Assembly: GCA_030697855.1 (NCBI GenBank)
Contig: JAUYOU010000087.1
Span: 1-13,628 of the forward strand
Direction of reading: 5' to 3'
DNA from: a bacterium
Lineage (GTDB): Bacteria; Patescibacteriota; Minisyncoccia; JACQLN01
DNA length: 13,628 nucleotides
Position 1 is the first letter of the stretch, and every line of letters begins with the position of its first letter. This document shows positions 1 through 7,100 of this stretch, piece by piece. The notes below the pieces were generated by a model, which was given only the letters and a program-made list of their open reading frames with translations, was not told the origin of the DNA and searched no databases. A program made the translations under genes and the position numbers.

Positions 1-644
1 AAAGAAAAGTTTTTAGTTTCGCCTTCCTTTAAACCTACAATATTATCTTCGAAACCTTCTATAAAATGCCCTTCGCCCAAAACCAAAGGATGTTGTTTGG
101 ATTCCCCACCCTCAACTAATTGGCCTTCTTTTTTAACCAAAAAATCTATTTCTACCCTGTCACCTTTCGCGGCCGCACGATCAACATTAAAATTTTGAGT
201 TCTAGTTTTTCTTATATCTTCCAAAACATCTAAAATTTCTTTTTCTTCCACTTTAACTTCTTCTAAAGCTATTTTAATTTTTTTATAATCCCCCGGATCA
301 ACTTGTGGCACCACCGAAAGTGTAGCGGTAAATTCAACACCGCCATCTTTAGGTAAAACTTTAGAAACCTTGGGTTCGCCTACAAAATTTATCTTTTTTT
401 CGTTTATAACTTCTGTAAGTTTTTCGCGAACCGCAATATCGTAGGCAATATGCTCTACTTTTTCTTTACCTAGTTCACGAATAACCACATCGCGCGAAGC
501 AAAACCCGGCCTAAACCCTTTTATTGGGTTATGGCGAGAAAGTTCTTTGGCCGCGACATCAAAATAAGTCTCCAGTTCACTGGATTCTAAAGACACAATA
601 AATTCAACTTGGGATTTAGGGAGATTTTTAATTTCCGTTTTCAT
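1..644 (-). CDS. tig: trigger factor (ribosome-associated chaperone), 3' part outside window
   Basis: My translation of the minus strand from ATG 642-644 runs open for 214 codons to the window edge, so the C-terminal part is missing. It begins MKTEIKNLPKSQVEF. The ribosome-docking signature is present as GFRPGF at about residues 40-45. From about residue 150 it enters an FKBP-type peptidyl-prolyl isomerase domain (DRVEIDFLV, then a GEGHFIEGFED segment and GLKEGE). This order, an N-terminal ribosome-binding domain followed by a PPIase, is that of trigger factor, which binds near the ribosome exit tunnel and shields nascent chains. The start has no Shine-Dalgarno sequence. It lies 109 nt after the hppA stop on the same strand, with a long hairpin between them, so it may be the tail of the nusA-hppA unit or separately transcribed. 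Confidence 0.93.
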   Translation of the reverse strand, partial: MKTEIKNLPKSQVEFIVSLESSELETYFDVAAKELSRHNPIKGFRPGFASRDVVIRELGKEKVEHIAYDIAVREKLTEVINEKKINFVGEPKVSKVLPKDGGVEFTATLSVVPQVDPGDYKKIKIALEEVKVEEKEILDVLEDIRKTRTQNFNVDRAAAKGDRVEIDFLVKKEGQLVEGGESKQHPLVLGEGHFIEGFEDNIVGLKEGETKNFS

Positions 645-663
645 TATTATTTTAAAACTATAA

Positions 664-747
664 ACACATCATTCGGAGCAGCATCACGGAGATGACCAAA
701 ACCTATAAATGGAGAGGCCTCCGTGTCGCCTGCGAGGAATGATGTGT
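664..747 (-). repeat. 84-nt imperfect hairpin between hppA and tig
   Basis: Outer arms ACACATCATTC (664-674) and GAATGATGTGT (737-747) are perfect 11-bp complements. Inside them GCAG (678-681) pairs with CTGC (730-733), and CACGGAG (685-691) with CTCCGTG (719-725), separated by small internal loops. On the minus strand it follows the hppA stop by 6 nt. The sequence after it (TTATAGTTTT) is only moderately T-rich, so it could be a weak terminator, an mRNA processing or stability element, or a dispersed palindromic repeat. Confidence 0.6.
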
Positions 748-753
748 AAAAAA

Positions 754-2730
754 CTATTTCACTAACAATCCTACTATCAACAGCGCTACAATATTAACTA
801 TTTTAATCATTGGATTAATAGCTGGGCCGGCAGTGTCTTTGTAAGGATCACCAACAGTATCGCCGGTAACCGCAGCTTGGTGAGCAAAAGATTTTTTACC
901 ACCATAATGACCATCTTCAATATATTTTTTAGCGTTATCCCAAGCAGCTCCACCCGAAGTCATGGAGATTGCCATAAACAAACCAGAAATTAACGAGCCC
1001 ACAATTACACCGCCCAAAGCTTCCAAACCCAAAAACCAACCCACTAAAAATGGAATAACTATTGGAATTAACGCAGGAATTATCATCCCTTTTTGAGCCG
1101 CAATAGTAACAATATCTACCGCCTTAGCGTAGTCTGGTTTTACGGTTCGTTCCATAATACCGGGCATTTCTTTAAACTGGCGACGAACTTCTAAAACAAC
1201 CTTGGAAGCAGCTTCGCCTACTGCACGAATAGAAAACGAAGCAAATATATAAGGCAACATGGCGCCTAACAATAAACCAATAAGAACCGTAGGGTTAACC
1301 AACTGGAAACCAAATCTTAAACCAAATTTTTCTATCTCGGCTACATAAACCACAAACAAAGTTAAAGCAGCGAGCCCTGCCGAAGCAATTGCATAACCTT
1401 TAGTTACAGCCTTTGTTGTGTTTCCTACGGCATCTAACGCATCGGTATGTTTTCTAACGCTTTCATCTAGCCCTGCCATTTCGGCAATGCCACCAGCATT
1501 ATCTGTAATAGGACCAAAAGAATCTATAGCTACAATTATTGCAGCCATCGAAAGCATACTAGAAGCCGCAATAGCTACACCGTAAATTCCAAATAAATAA
1601 AACGAAGCCAAAACTCCAGCAGAAATAATAATAACCGGTAATGCTGTACTTTCTAAAGAAACAGCAAGCCCAGTAATTATGTTTGTGCCGTGTCCAGATT
1701 GAGAAGAATGAGCAATTGATTTTACGGGTCTATAGTTTTTAGAAGTATAGTAATCGGTAACTAAAACCATTAAGAAAGTAACAACTACACCAACCAAAGC
1801 AGACCAAAATAAATTAATATTGTTTTCTGTTGTTATAACTTTTGGAATAGCAAACCAGAGAGCCAACAAAGTTATAACGGCCGAAGCTAACAAACCTTTA
1901 TATAAAGCAGTCATAATAGCTTCGCCAGATAATCTTACAAACCAAGAACCAATAATACTACCTAAAATTGCCGTAGCACCAATAACCAAAGGTAAAATTA
2001 TAAAAGATGGAGCCACAAAAGCACCAAGCAACATTGTGCCTATCATAGTAGCTACATAAGTTTCAAAAAGATCGGCGGCCATACCAGCGCAATCCCCTAC
2101 ATTGTCTCCAACATTGTCGGCAATAACTGCTGGGTTTCTAGGATCGTCTTCGGGAATACCTGCTTCAATTTTTCCAACTAAATCTGCGCCAACATCGGCA
2201 CCTTTAGTAAAAATACCTCCACCTAAACGAGCAAAAATAGAAATTAAGCTTCCACCAAAACCAAGTCCAATAAGTGCACTTAAATCATTTGTAATAAAAT
2301 AAAATCCAGCAACAGAAAGCAAGGCTAAAGCACAAACGAAAAATCCTGTAACGGCTCCACCATTAAAAGCTAAAGAGAAAGCTTGTTTTAAACCAGTTTT
2401 GGCGGCTTCAGCTACACGTACATTCGATCGCACTGCAACACTCATACCAATGTACCCCGCTAAAGCCGAAAGAAAACCTCCAATCAAAAAACCGATAGCT
2501 GTTGTTAAACTTAAAGCAAAATAAATTCCAACTGCCAGCAAAGCAGCAATTATAGATATTGTTTTATACTGACGCTTTAAATAAGCATTGGCTCCTTCTC
2601 GTATAGCTTGAGAAATATCTTTTTGTTCTGCTGGGCCTTCTGGTTTTTTTAAAACCGAAACAATAAGTAAAGCGCCGTAGATGATTCCTACCAAACCCGA
2701 CACTATAATAAATATTTGTGATGTGGACAT
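754..2730 (-). CDS. hppA: membrane-bound proton-pumping pyrophosphatase, K+-independent type
   Basis: The 658-residue, many-span membrane protein is of the usual length for bacterial membrane pyrophosphatases, which couple hydrolysis of cytoplasmic pyrophosphate to ion export. Pyrophosphate/Mg-binding motifs are visible: GADLVGKIEAGIPEDDP (about 181-197), DNVGDNVGDCAG (205-216), and the C-terminal GDTVGDPYKDTAGPAINP. The segment GNTTKAVTKG has Lys440 and Thr443. In this family Lys at that site, in place of Ala, marks the K+-independent class, which pumps protons; that part is family knowledge. The ATG at 2730 gives a typical N-terminal first span. No Shine-Dalgarno sequence precedes it. It lies 41 nt after nusA, so the two are probably co-transcribed. 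In a fermentative cell with few pumps it would recover energy from biosynthetic pyrophosphate. Confidence 0.96.
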   Translation of the reverse strand: MSTSQIFIIVSGLVGIIYGALLIVSVLKKPEGPAEQKDISQAIREGANAYLKRQYKTISIIAALLAVGIYFALSLTTAIGFLIGGFLSALAGYIGMSVAVRSNVRVAEAAKTGLKQAFSLAFNGGAVTGFFVCALALLSVAGFYFITNDLSALIGLGFGGSLISIFARLGGGIFTKGADVGADLVGKIEAGIPEDDPRNPAVIADNVGDNVGDCAGMAADLFETYVATMIGTMLLGAFVAPSFIILPLVIGATAILGSIIGSWFVRLSGEAIMTALYKGLLASAVITLLALWFAIPKVITTENNINLFWSALVGVVVTFLMVLVTDYYTSKNYRPVKSIAHSSQSGHGTNIITGLAVSLESTALPVIIISAGVLASFYLFGIYGVAIAASSMLSMAAIIVAIDSFGPITDNAGGIAEMAGLDESVRKHTDALDAVGNTTKAVTKGYAIASAGLAALTLFVVYVAEIEKFGLRFGFQLVNPTVLIGLLLGAMLPYIFASFSIRAVGEAASKVVLEVRRQFKEMPGIMERTVKPDYAKAVDIVTIAAQKGMIIPALIPIVIPFLVGWFLGLEALGGVIVGSLISGLFMAISMTSGGAAWDNAKKYIEDGHYGGKKSFAHQAAVTGDTVGDPYKDTAGPAINPMIKIVNIVALLIVGLLVK

Positions 2731-2771
2731 TTTTTTAAATTTCTAACAACTAATAACAAATTAAATTTATT

Positions 2772-4115
2772 TTATTCGCTTTTTTCTTGCGAAACTTCAT
2801 CTCTCTTAGCAACCTCTTCTGATGTTTCTATTTTTTCTTCACTAACAACTTCATTTGATTCGGCCGAAGACTCTTCTTTTTCAGCCTCAGTCTTTTCTTT
2901 TTCTGTAACCACGGGCGCAGTACCTTTAACATCTATCTTCCAACCAGTAAGTTCGGCAGCCAATCTAACATTTTGACCTCTTTTGCCAATTGCCAAAGAA
3001 AGTTGATCCTCACTTACATCTACTGTGGCTATATGATGAACCTCGTTTAAATCTACATTTAAAACTTTTGCCGGAGAAAGTGCGCTCGCAATTAATTTAG
3101 ATTCGTCGTCAGACCAAGCTACGATATCGATATTCTCGCCACCAAGCTCGCTTATTACAGCACTAACCCTGATTCCCCTTTGACCCACACAAGAGCCCAC
3201 AGGGTCGATTCCAGGGTCACTAGAATAAACAGCTACTTTACTTCTGGAACCAGCTTCACGTGCAATAGCTTTAATTTCTACTACACCCGAAGCAATTTCC
3301 GGAACTTCTAATTCGAAAAGTTTAGCAATTATTTTGGGATGTTTGCGTGAAAGTATAATAGCGGGGCCACGGTGATCTTTTTCTACCCTAACCACAAAAA
3401 CTCTTAAACGTTGGCCAATGCGATATCTTTCCTGTGGAATTTGTTCTTCTGGAAATAAAGCGCCCGTTGTTTTACCAATATCTAAGTAAACTGTGCCACG
3501 CTCTACCCGCTGAACAGTAGCCGAAAGAATATCGCCCTCTTTTTCTTTAAATGTTTCGTAAACTACTTCCCTCTCGGCTTCGCGAATACGCTGAATAATA
3601 ACTTGTTTAGCTGTTTGAGCAGCAATACGGCCATAATCTTCTTTAGTATCTAATGGAATCAAAAGTTCTCCGCCAAGTTCTATGACTGTTTTAACTTTTT
3701 TAGCTTCAGCGATTAAAATATGACGTTTTGGGTTGAAACGGAATTTTTTATCCTTTGTTTCCTCTTCTTCCGGCTCCTCTTGGATAGACCTACTCCCTTC
3801 AATCACTTTTTCCGAATCGTCCGCTGATTCTCCTCTTAATTTAGCCTCTCTTTCGGCTCGTTCGGCTTCCATTTTGGCAACTTCTTCTTCCGAAAAAATC
3901 ATGCTTTCGTCTACGGCCAAAAGAACCTGAAAAAACTTAGCAGTTCCAGTTTTTGGGTCTAACTTTACTCTTATATTCTGCCCTTTTTCGCCATAATCCT
4001 TTTTATAGGCGGCAGCCATGGCCATTTCTATGGTTTCCATAACCTTGTCCTTAGAAATACCCTTTTCCTCGGCTATTTGATCTATAGCCGATATAAATTG
4101 TTTTAGGTCTATCAT
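2772..4115 (-). CDS. nusA: transcription elongation/termination factor NusA with acidic insertion and tail
   Basis: 447 residues. The N-terminal RNA-polymerase-binding domain starts MIDLKQFISAI and resumes as RIAAQTAKQVIIQRIREAE near 180. Between them lies a charged insertion (about 75-140, rich in Glu, Lys and Arg) that typical NusA lacks. An S1 domain follows (EGDILSATVQRVERGTVYLD), then KH1 with IDPVGSCVGQRGIRV and KH2 with LSLAIGKRGQNVRLA. The last 45 or so residues are a low-complexity Glu/Ser/Lys tail; the acidic AR repeats of E. coli NusA are absent. It binds RNA polymerase and nascent RNA and modulates pausing, termination and antitermination. No rimP or infB lies beside it; the upstream neighbour is a small unrelated gene behind a terminator. 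It has a good promoter but no Shine-Dalgarno sequence. Confidence 0.97.
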   Translation of the reverse strand: MIDLKQFISAIDQIAEEKGISKDKVMETIEMAMAAAYKKDYGEKGQNIRVKLDPKTGTAKFFQVLLAVDESMIFSEEEVAKMEAERAEREAKLRGESADDSEKVIEGSRSIQEEPEEEETKDKKFRFNPKRHILIAEAKKVKTVIELGGELLIPLDTKEDYGRIAAQTAKQVIIQRIREAEREVVYETFKEKEGDILSATVQRVERGTVYLDIGKTTGALFPEEQIPQERYRIGQRLRVFVVRVEKDHRGPAIILSRKHPKIIAKLFELEVPEIASGVVEIKAIAREAGSRSKVAVYSSDPGIDPVGSCVGQRGIRVSAVISELGGENIDIVAWSDDESKLIASALSPAKVLNVDLNEVHHIATVDVSEDQLSLAIGKRGQNVRLAAELTGWKIDVKGTAPVVTEKEKTEAEKEESSAESNEVVSEEKIETSEEVAKRDEVSQEKSE

Positions 4116-4147
4116 GCTAATTTTATTTACAAACGAAGTGAGTAACT

Positions 4148-4176
4148 ATTAAATTAAGCACCCAGCACCTTTTCAA
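4148..4176 (-). promoter_or_regulatory. sigma70-type promoter for nusA-hppA
   Basis: On the minus strand a -35 TTGAAA (4171-4176, 5/6 match) and a -10 TTTAAT (4148-4153, 5/6 match) are separated by exactly 17 nt. The expected start near 4141 gives a leader of about 25 nt before the nusA ATG at 4115. The -35 box and spacer lie inside the right arm of the 4160-4211 palindrome. Confidence 0.55.
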
Positions 4177-4211
4177 GGTAAAGATATTTATACCCTCAAA
4201 AGGTGCTGGGT
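4160..4211. repeat. 52-nt palindrome with perfect 14-bp arms overlapping the nusA promoter
   Basis: ACCCAGCACCTTTT (4160-4173) and AAAAGGTGCTGGGT (4198-4211) are perfect complements. Inside, GGTA (4177-4180) can pair with TACC (4191-4194). One arm covers the predicted -35 element and spacer, so it could be an operator or cruciform, or, if transcription starts further upstream, a leader hairpin. Confidence 0.7.
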
Positions 4212-4223
4212 AAGGTTTTCTAG

Positions 4224-4255
4224 ACAAATTTTGTTCACTTCGTTCCAAAATTTGT
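4224..4255. repeat. short inverted repeat upstream of nusA
   Basis: ACAAATTTTG (4224-4233) and CAAAATTTGT (4246-4255) are perfect 10-bp complements around a 12-nt centre. The centre contains the word TCACTTCGT, whose complement ACGAAGTGA recurs at 4133-4141 just before nusA. Confidence 0.5.
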
Positions 4256-4272
4256 AGAAAGCCCTTAATAAA

Positions 4273-4296
4273 TAAGGACCGCCTCAGCGGTCCTTA
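4273..4296 (-). terminator. intrinsic terminator of the small SH3-like gene
   Basis: TAAGGACCGC (4273-4282) pairs perfectly with GCGGTCCTTA (4287-4296) around a 4-nt loop. On the minus strand it is followed by TTATTTATTAA. It lies 72 nt past the stop of the 4368-4667 gene and before the nusA promoter, so it separates the two units. Confidence 0.75.
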
Positions 4297-4367
4297 ACAG
4301 TGCTCTAACTAATGCACCTATTGTACACAAGATCAAAAAAGAGGTCAAGCGCTATTTGGCTCAACTC

Positions 4368-4667
4368 TTATTTGGCCTTCTTTTTATGTTGGCTCGCCTC
4401 GCTGGAGCTTTGGCGAAGCGGGCCGTTTTTGGAAGACACTAAAGAAAAGCGGCTTTTATCCACAGTAGACGGATCCACTCGTTCTAACACCTCCAATTCT
4501 TCCACTGGAATCAGTTGGACTATAGAACCATGGTCGTTCTCAAACATAACCTGAACCCGGCTCCACGAAACACACCTCCAGCCGAACAATTCCGGTATAA
4601 CCAGTCCCTCCTTTCCTGTCGGCTTGTGCCGAACCCGCGCGTAATCCAGTTCTGTAATTACCCCCAT
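4368..4667 (-). CDS. small protein with predicted SH3-like barrel, function unknown
   Basis: 99 residues. The start is fixed by a consensus Shine-Dalgarno AGGAGGT (4673-4679) 5 nt before the ATG, and a terminator follows, so I take it as a real single-gene unit. Residues 8-62 (ARVRHKPTGKEGLVIPE, later RVQVMFENDHGS, and PVEELEVLERV) have the pattern of small SH3/KOW-like barrels: a basic strand with Gly-Lys-Glu-Gly turn, a V-x-V-x-F strand, and a closing P-x-E-E-L-E-V strand. That fold is my inference from pattern alone. Residues 63-99 are a polar tail ending in lysines. Part of the tail (about 83-91) is encoded by a palindrome (4396-4419) that looks inserted. A nucleic-acid- or ribosome-binding role is possible but not shown. 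It is divergent from the xer gene. Confidence 0.75.
   Translation of the reverse strand: MGVITELDYARVRHKPTGKEGLVIPELFGWRCVSWSRVQVMFENDHGSIVQLIPVEELEVLERVDPSTVDKSRFSLVSSKNGPLRQSSSEASQHKKKAK
4396..4419 (-). repeat. palindromic element inside a coding region
   Basis: GCCTCGC (4396-4402) and GCGAAGC (4413-4419) form a 7-bp stem (one G-U) around 10 nt. It encodes residues about 83-91 of the 99-residue protein, in its low-complexity tail, and is the most GC-rich patch of that gene. It may be a dispersed palindrome that entered the 3' end of the gene. Confidence 0.4.
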
Positions 4668-4736
4668 GGCGTACCTCCTTTTCTAGTTAAAAGTACTAAA
4701 TAGACTTTACCACCAGCCAAGTAGTCGCACAATATT

Positions 4737-4825
4737 TGGTATACTATACTTGTCGCGAATATAGCTAATCTGAACTAATATACGAATTAATTTTTATTAG
4801 TCATATTGGCATAGATTGGTATATT
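4737..4825 (+). promoter_or_regulatory. two candidate extended -10 elements upstream of xer
   Basis: TGG-TATACT (4737-4745) and TGG-TATATT (4817-4825) both match an extended -10 (TGn plus a 5/6 hexamer) and share the word TTGGTATA. Neither has a good -35. The second would start transcription near 4832, only a few bases before the ATG at 4837, giving an almost leaderless mRNA. Confidence 0.3.
4774..4801. other. 28-bp 11/6/11 inverted repeat, candidate Xer (dif-like) site or operator
   Basis: ACTAATATACG (4774-4784), AATTAA centre (4785-4790), TTTTTATTAGT (4791-4801). The arms match in 8 of 11 inverted positions; the outer 7 bp (ACTAATA/TATTAGT) are perfect. The size and 11/6/11 layout are those of a dif site, and it lies 35 bp before a xer gene. 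The arms do not resemble the known proteobacterial or Bacillus dif arms, and the region is AT-rich, so chance is possible. Confidence 0.25.
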
Positions 4826-4836
4826 AGCGAGAGTAT

Positions 4837-5745
4837 ATGACGATAAAATCTTTATTCACCGATTACTTAAACCATTTAGAGATAGAAAAAAACCGTTCTA
4901 AAAAAACGATAGAAAATTATGATCGCTACTTAAGGCGCTTTTTTGATTACGCCAAAACAGATTCCCCTGCACAAATTTCTAACGACGTGGTTAGAAATTA
5001 CAGATTACATTTAAACCGCATTACTCCACCTTTAAAAAAAATAACTCAGGCTTATCATTTAATTTCTTTACGAAACTTTTTAAAATATTTAGCCAAGCGC
5101 GATGTCAAAACCTTAACCGCCGATAAAATAGAATTAGGAAAAATCGGCGATAGGCATATAGATTTTCTAGAAAACGAAGAAGTAGAACGCTTATTAGATT
5201 CTGCCAACGGCAACACAGTTAAAAATTTACGCGATAAAGCCTTGTTAGAACTTTTATTCTCTACAGGGCTACGTGTTTCCGAACTTTGTTCATTAAATAA
5301 AGAATCAGTTAATTTAAAACGCGGCGAATTCGCCGTTCGTGGTAAAGGCGATAAAATTCGTGTTGTTTTTCTTTCCGAACCCGCACGTCGCGCATTGGAA
5401 AACTATATTTCTAAAAGAAAAGACTTTGATGAAGCACTCTTTGCTAGAAATTACAAAGCACAAAAAACAAATTACAAAAAATCAGATTTAAGAATAACTC
5501 CCCGAACTGTACAGAGAATTGTAAAATACTACGCAACTAAGGCTGGCATTGTAAAAGATATTCACCCGCACACCTTGCGCCACAGTTTTGCTACAGATTT
5601 ACTTCGCAACGGCGCAGACATACGTTCTGTACAAGCAATGCTGGGCCACGCCAATATAACCACAACTCAAATTTATACCCATGTTACGGATACAGGTTTA
5701 AAAGAGATTCATAAAACCTTTCACGCACGAAGAAGAAGGGAATAA
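4837..5745 (+). CDS. xerC: Xer-family tyrosine site-specific recombinase
   Basis: 302 residues, normal for XerC/XerD. The N-terminal SAM-like core-binding domain (about 1-95) starts TIKSLFTDYLNHLEIEKN. The catalytic domain has the full tyrosine-recombinase set: Arg146 (STGLRVSELC), Lys170 (VRGKGDK), His245 and Arg248 (HPHTLRHSFA), His271 (MLGHANITTTQ), and nucleophile Tyr280 (QIYTHV). It would cut and rejoin paired DNA sites, most likely resolving chromosome dimers at dif near division. There is no integrase-type N-terminal arm-binding domain and no phage or integron neighbour, so a housekeeping role is favoured. Whether it is orthologous to XerC or XerD cannot be said; a single Xer protein often does both jobs in such genomes. 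The Shine-Dalgarno is weak (GCGAGAG before the ATG). Confidence 0.9.
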   Translation: MTIKSLFTDYLNHLEIEKNRSKKTIENYDRYLRRFFDYAKTDSPAQISNDVVRNYRLHLNRITPPLKKITQAYHLISLRNFLKYLAKRDVKTLTADKIELGKIGDRHIDFLENEEVERLLDSANGNTVKNLRDKALLELLFSTGLRVSELCSLNKESVNLKRGEFAVRGKGDKIRVVFLSEPARRALENYISKRKDFDEALFARNYKAQKTNYKKSDLRITPRTVQRIVKYYATKAGIVKDIHPHTLRHSFATDLLRNGADIRSVQAMLGHANITTTQIYTHVTDTGLKEIHKTFHARRRRE

Positions 5746-5776
5746 TTAGTGATTAACAACTGGGCAATTAAATCAA

Positions 5777-5812
5777 TGTTAACAACCTCTACGATCGTTT
5801 TATTTGTTAACA
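5777..5812. repeat. inverted repeat after xer
   Basis: TGTTAACAA (5777-5785) and TTGTTAACA (5804-5812) are perfect 9-bp complements, each holding the palindrome GTTAAC, around an 18-nt centre. It lies 31 nt after the xer stop. There is no clear T-run, so termination is uncertain. The rest of 5746-5870 shows nothing recognisable beyond AT-rich sequence. Confidence 0.4.
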
Positions 5813-5870
5813 ATAAAAATTATCTTTTTAAAAAATTTTCTAGAAAGCTAATATCCTAAGAGCTAACAAG

Positions 5871-6866
5871 CTAGTTAAATCCCATCGCCTCTTTAACCAA
5901 CTTCAAAGTTTCTTGGGCTTCGGCACGAGCTTTGGCAGTGCCTTCTTCTAATATTTTTTCTATAAGTTCTGGGTTATTTTCAAACTCGATTCGGCGAGCG
6001 CGGATAGGATCTAAAAAGTTATTTATAGCCACAACCAATTTTTCTTTAACTTCTACATCTTTAATATTGCCTACACGATACTTGGATTTTAATTCTTCAA
6101 TCTCTTCTTTGTTTGTATTAAAAAGATCGTGGTAAATAAAAACAGGATTGCCTTCTACTTGCCCTGGTTCGTTACCGTGCACACGATTAGGATCCGTATA
6201 CATGCCCATAACTTTCTTTTTAACTTCTTCGGCGCTATCGGAAAGATAAATACAGTTACCAATCGATTTAGACATTTTTGCTTTACCATCTGTACCAATT
6301 AAAGTTACAGCTTCGTTTCCAACCAAAGCTTCGGGTTCAGGAAAAACTTCGCCATACATATTATTAAAACGATTCGCAATTTCACGTGTAACTTCTATGT
6401 GAGATTCTTGATCTTTACCAACTGGAACCAAGTTAGCTCTAACCATTAAAATATCTGCCGCCTGTAAAACAGGATAAGCCAAAAGACCAAGTGAAGCATT
6501 TTCCATTTTAAGATCACGCATAACTTCTTTTAATGTTGGCACCCTTTCTAAACGAGGTTTATTAACCAGCATCGCAAACAAAAGATAAAGATAAGCTACT
6601 TCTATAATTTGTGATTGTCTATAAAAGACAACTTTTTTAGGATCTAGCCCACAAGCTAAATAATCTAGCATTAATTGTTTAATGTTTTCGTTTAGCTTTT
6701 GAATGTTTTCTTTTTCTGGTTTTGTAGTAAGTGTGTGTAAATCTGCAAGAATAATAAAAGTATCGTATTCATCTTGTAATGCTATACGATTCTTTAACGT
6801 GCCTACATAATGCCCCAAATGGAGCTTACCTGTAGGCCTATCACCAGTTAATATTCTTTTTTTCAT
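5871..6866 (-). CDS. trpS: tryptophan--tRNA ligase
   Basis: 331 residues from the ATG at 6864-6866, a normal length for bacterial TrpRS. The class I signatures are clear: TGDRPTGKLHLGHYVG near the start (HIGH motif as HLGH, about 16-19) and KMSKS at about 197-201 inside GTDGKAKMSKSIGN. It charges tRNA-Trp using ATP. The reading frame stays open upstream to 6953, but that part overlaps the tRNA-Arg gene, so the longer start is rejected; the protein start MKKRILTGDRP matches the family. No Shine-Dalgarno sequence precedes it. It begins 29 nt after the tRNA-Arg 3' end on the same strand and is probably expressed from the tRNA promoter, with the tRNA cut out of the precursor. Confidence 0.95.
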   Translation of the reverse strand: MKKRILTGDRPTGKLHLGHYVGTLKNRIALQDEYDTFIILADLHTLTTKPEKENIQKLNENIKQLMLDYLACGLDPKKVVFYRQSQIIEVAYLYLLFAMLVNKPRLERVPTLKEVMRDLKMENASLGLLAYPVLQAADILMVRANLVPVGKDQESHIEVTREIANRFNNMYGEVFPEPEALVGNEAVTLIGTDGKAKMSKSIGNCIYLSDSAEEVKKKVMGMYTDPNRVHGNEPGQVEGNPVFIYHDLFNTNKEEIEELKSKYRVGNIKDVEVKEKLVVAINNFLDPIRARRIEFENNPELIEKILEEGTAKARAEAQETLKLVKEAMGFN

Positions 6867-6895
6867 AAAAATTTTAGATATTGTAATTTTGTCTG

Positions 6896-6967
6896 TGCCC
6901 TCGGAGGGACTCGAACCCCCAACAACTGGTTCGAAGCCAGTTATGATATCCATTTCACTACAAGGGC
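6896..6967 (-). tRNA. tRNA-Arg (anticodon UCG)
   Basis: The minus strand folds as a cloverleaf: acceptor GCCCTTG/CGAGGGC (one G-U), D stem GTGA/TCAT, anticodon stem ACTGG/CCAGT with loop CTTCGAA (anticodon TCG, reads CGA and probably CGN), a 4-nt variable loop, and T stem GGGGG/CCCTC around TTCGAGT. The discriminator is A. CCA is not encoded, so it must be added by a nucleotidyltransferase. It directly precedes trpS. Confidence 0.93.
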
Positions 6968-6985
6968 TGAATATTTGCTTTTAAA

Positions 6986-7014
6986 AGTGTATCCTGCTAC
7001 CTTCCTAGCGTAAA
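6986..7014 (-). promoter_or_regulatory. candidate promoter for tRNA-Arg-trpS
   Basis: Minus strand: -35 TTTACG (7009-7014) and -10 TACACT (6986-6991), each 4/6, with a 17-nt spacer. The start would fall about 12 nt before the tRNA 5' end. The boxes are modest. Confidence 0.35.
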
Positions 7015-7035
7015 TATAGCATATTAAGGTTGGTA

Positions 7036-7064
7036 TTGACAAGTTAAGAATAATATGCTAGTAT
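7036..7064 (+). promoter_or_regulatory. strong promoter of the structured leader and 3D-domain gene
   Basis: A perfect -35 TTGACA (7036-7041), a 17-nt spacer, and -10 TAGTAT (7059-7064) with a TG at 7056-7057 (extended -10). The transcript should start near 7071, about 270 nt before the next start codon, so the intervening sequence is almost certainly transcribed. Confidence 0.8.
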
Positions 7065-7070
7065 TGAACC

Positions 7071-7096
7071 ATATCGCGTTTCTGACGCGGTTTTTT
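7071..7096 (+). terminator. hairpin plus T6 at the transcript start (terminator-like or 5' cap hairpin)
   Basis: CGCGT (7075-7079) pairs with ACGCG (7085-7089) around TTCTG; T7074-G7090 and A7073-T7091 can add two pairs. Six T follow (7091-7096). It sits at about +1 to +26 of the transcript from the 7036 promoter, and no plus-strand gene lies upstream for it to terminate. It could be an attenuator or a 5' stabilising hairpin. Confidence 0.45.
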
Positions 7097-7100
7097 GTTT

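Noticed and set aside
5777..5812. Second candidate Xer site after the recombinase gene
   Set aside because: The 18-nt centre is too long for a Xer core site (6-8 bp).
6867..6953. N-terminal extension of trpS by 29 residues
   Set aside because: It overlaps most of the tRNA-Arg gene, and the family N-terminus begins at the internal Met (MKKRILTGDRP).
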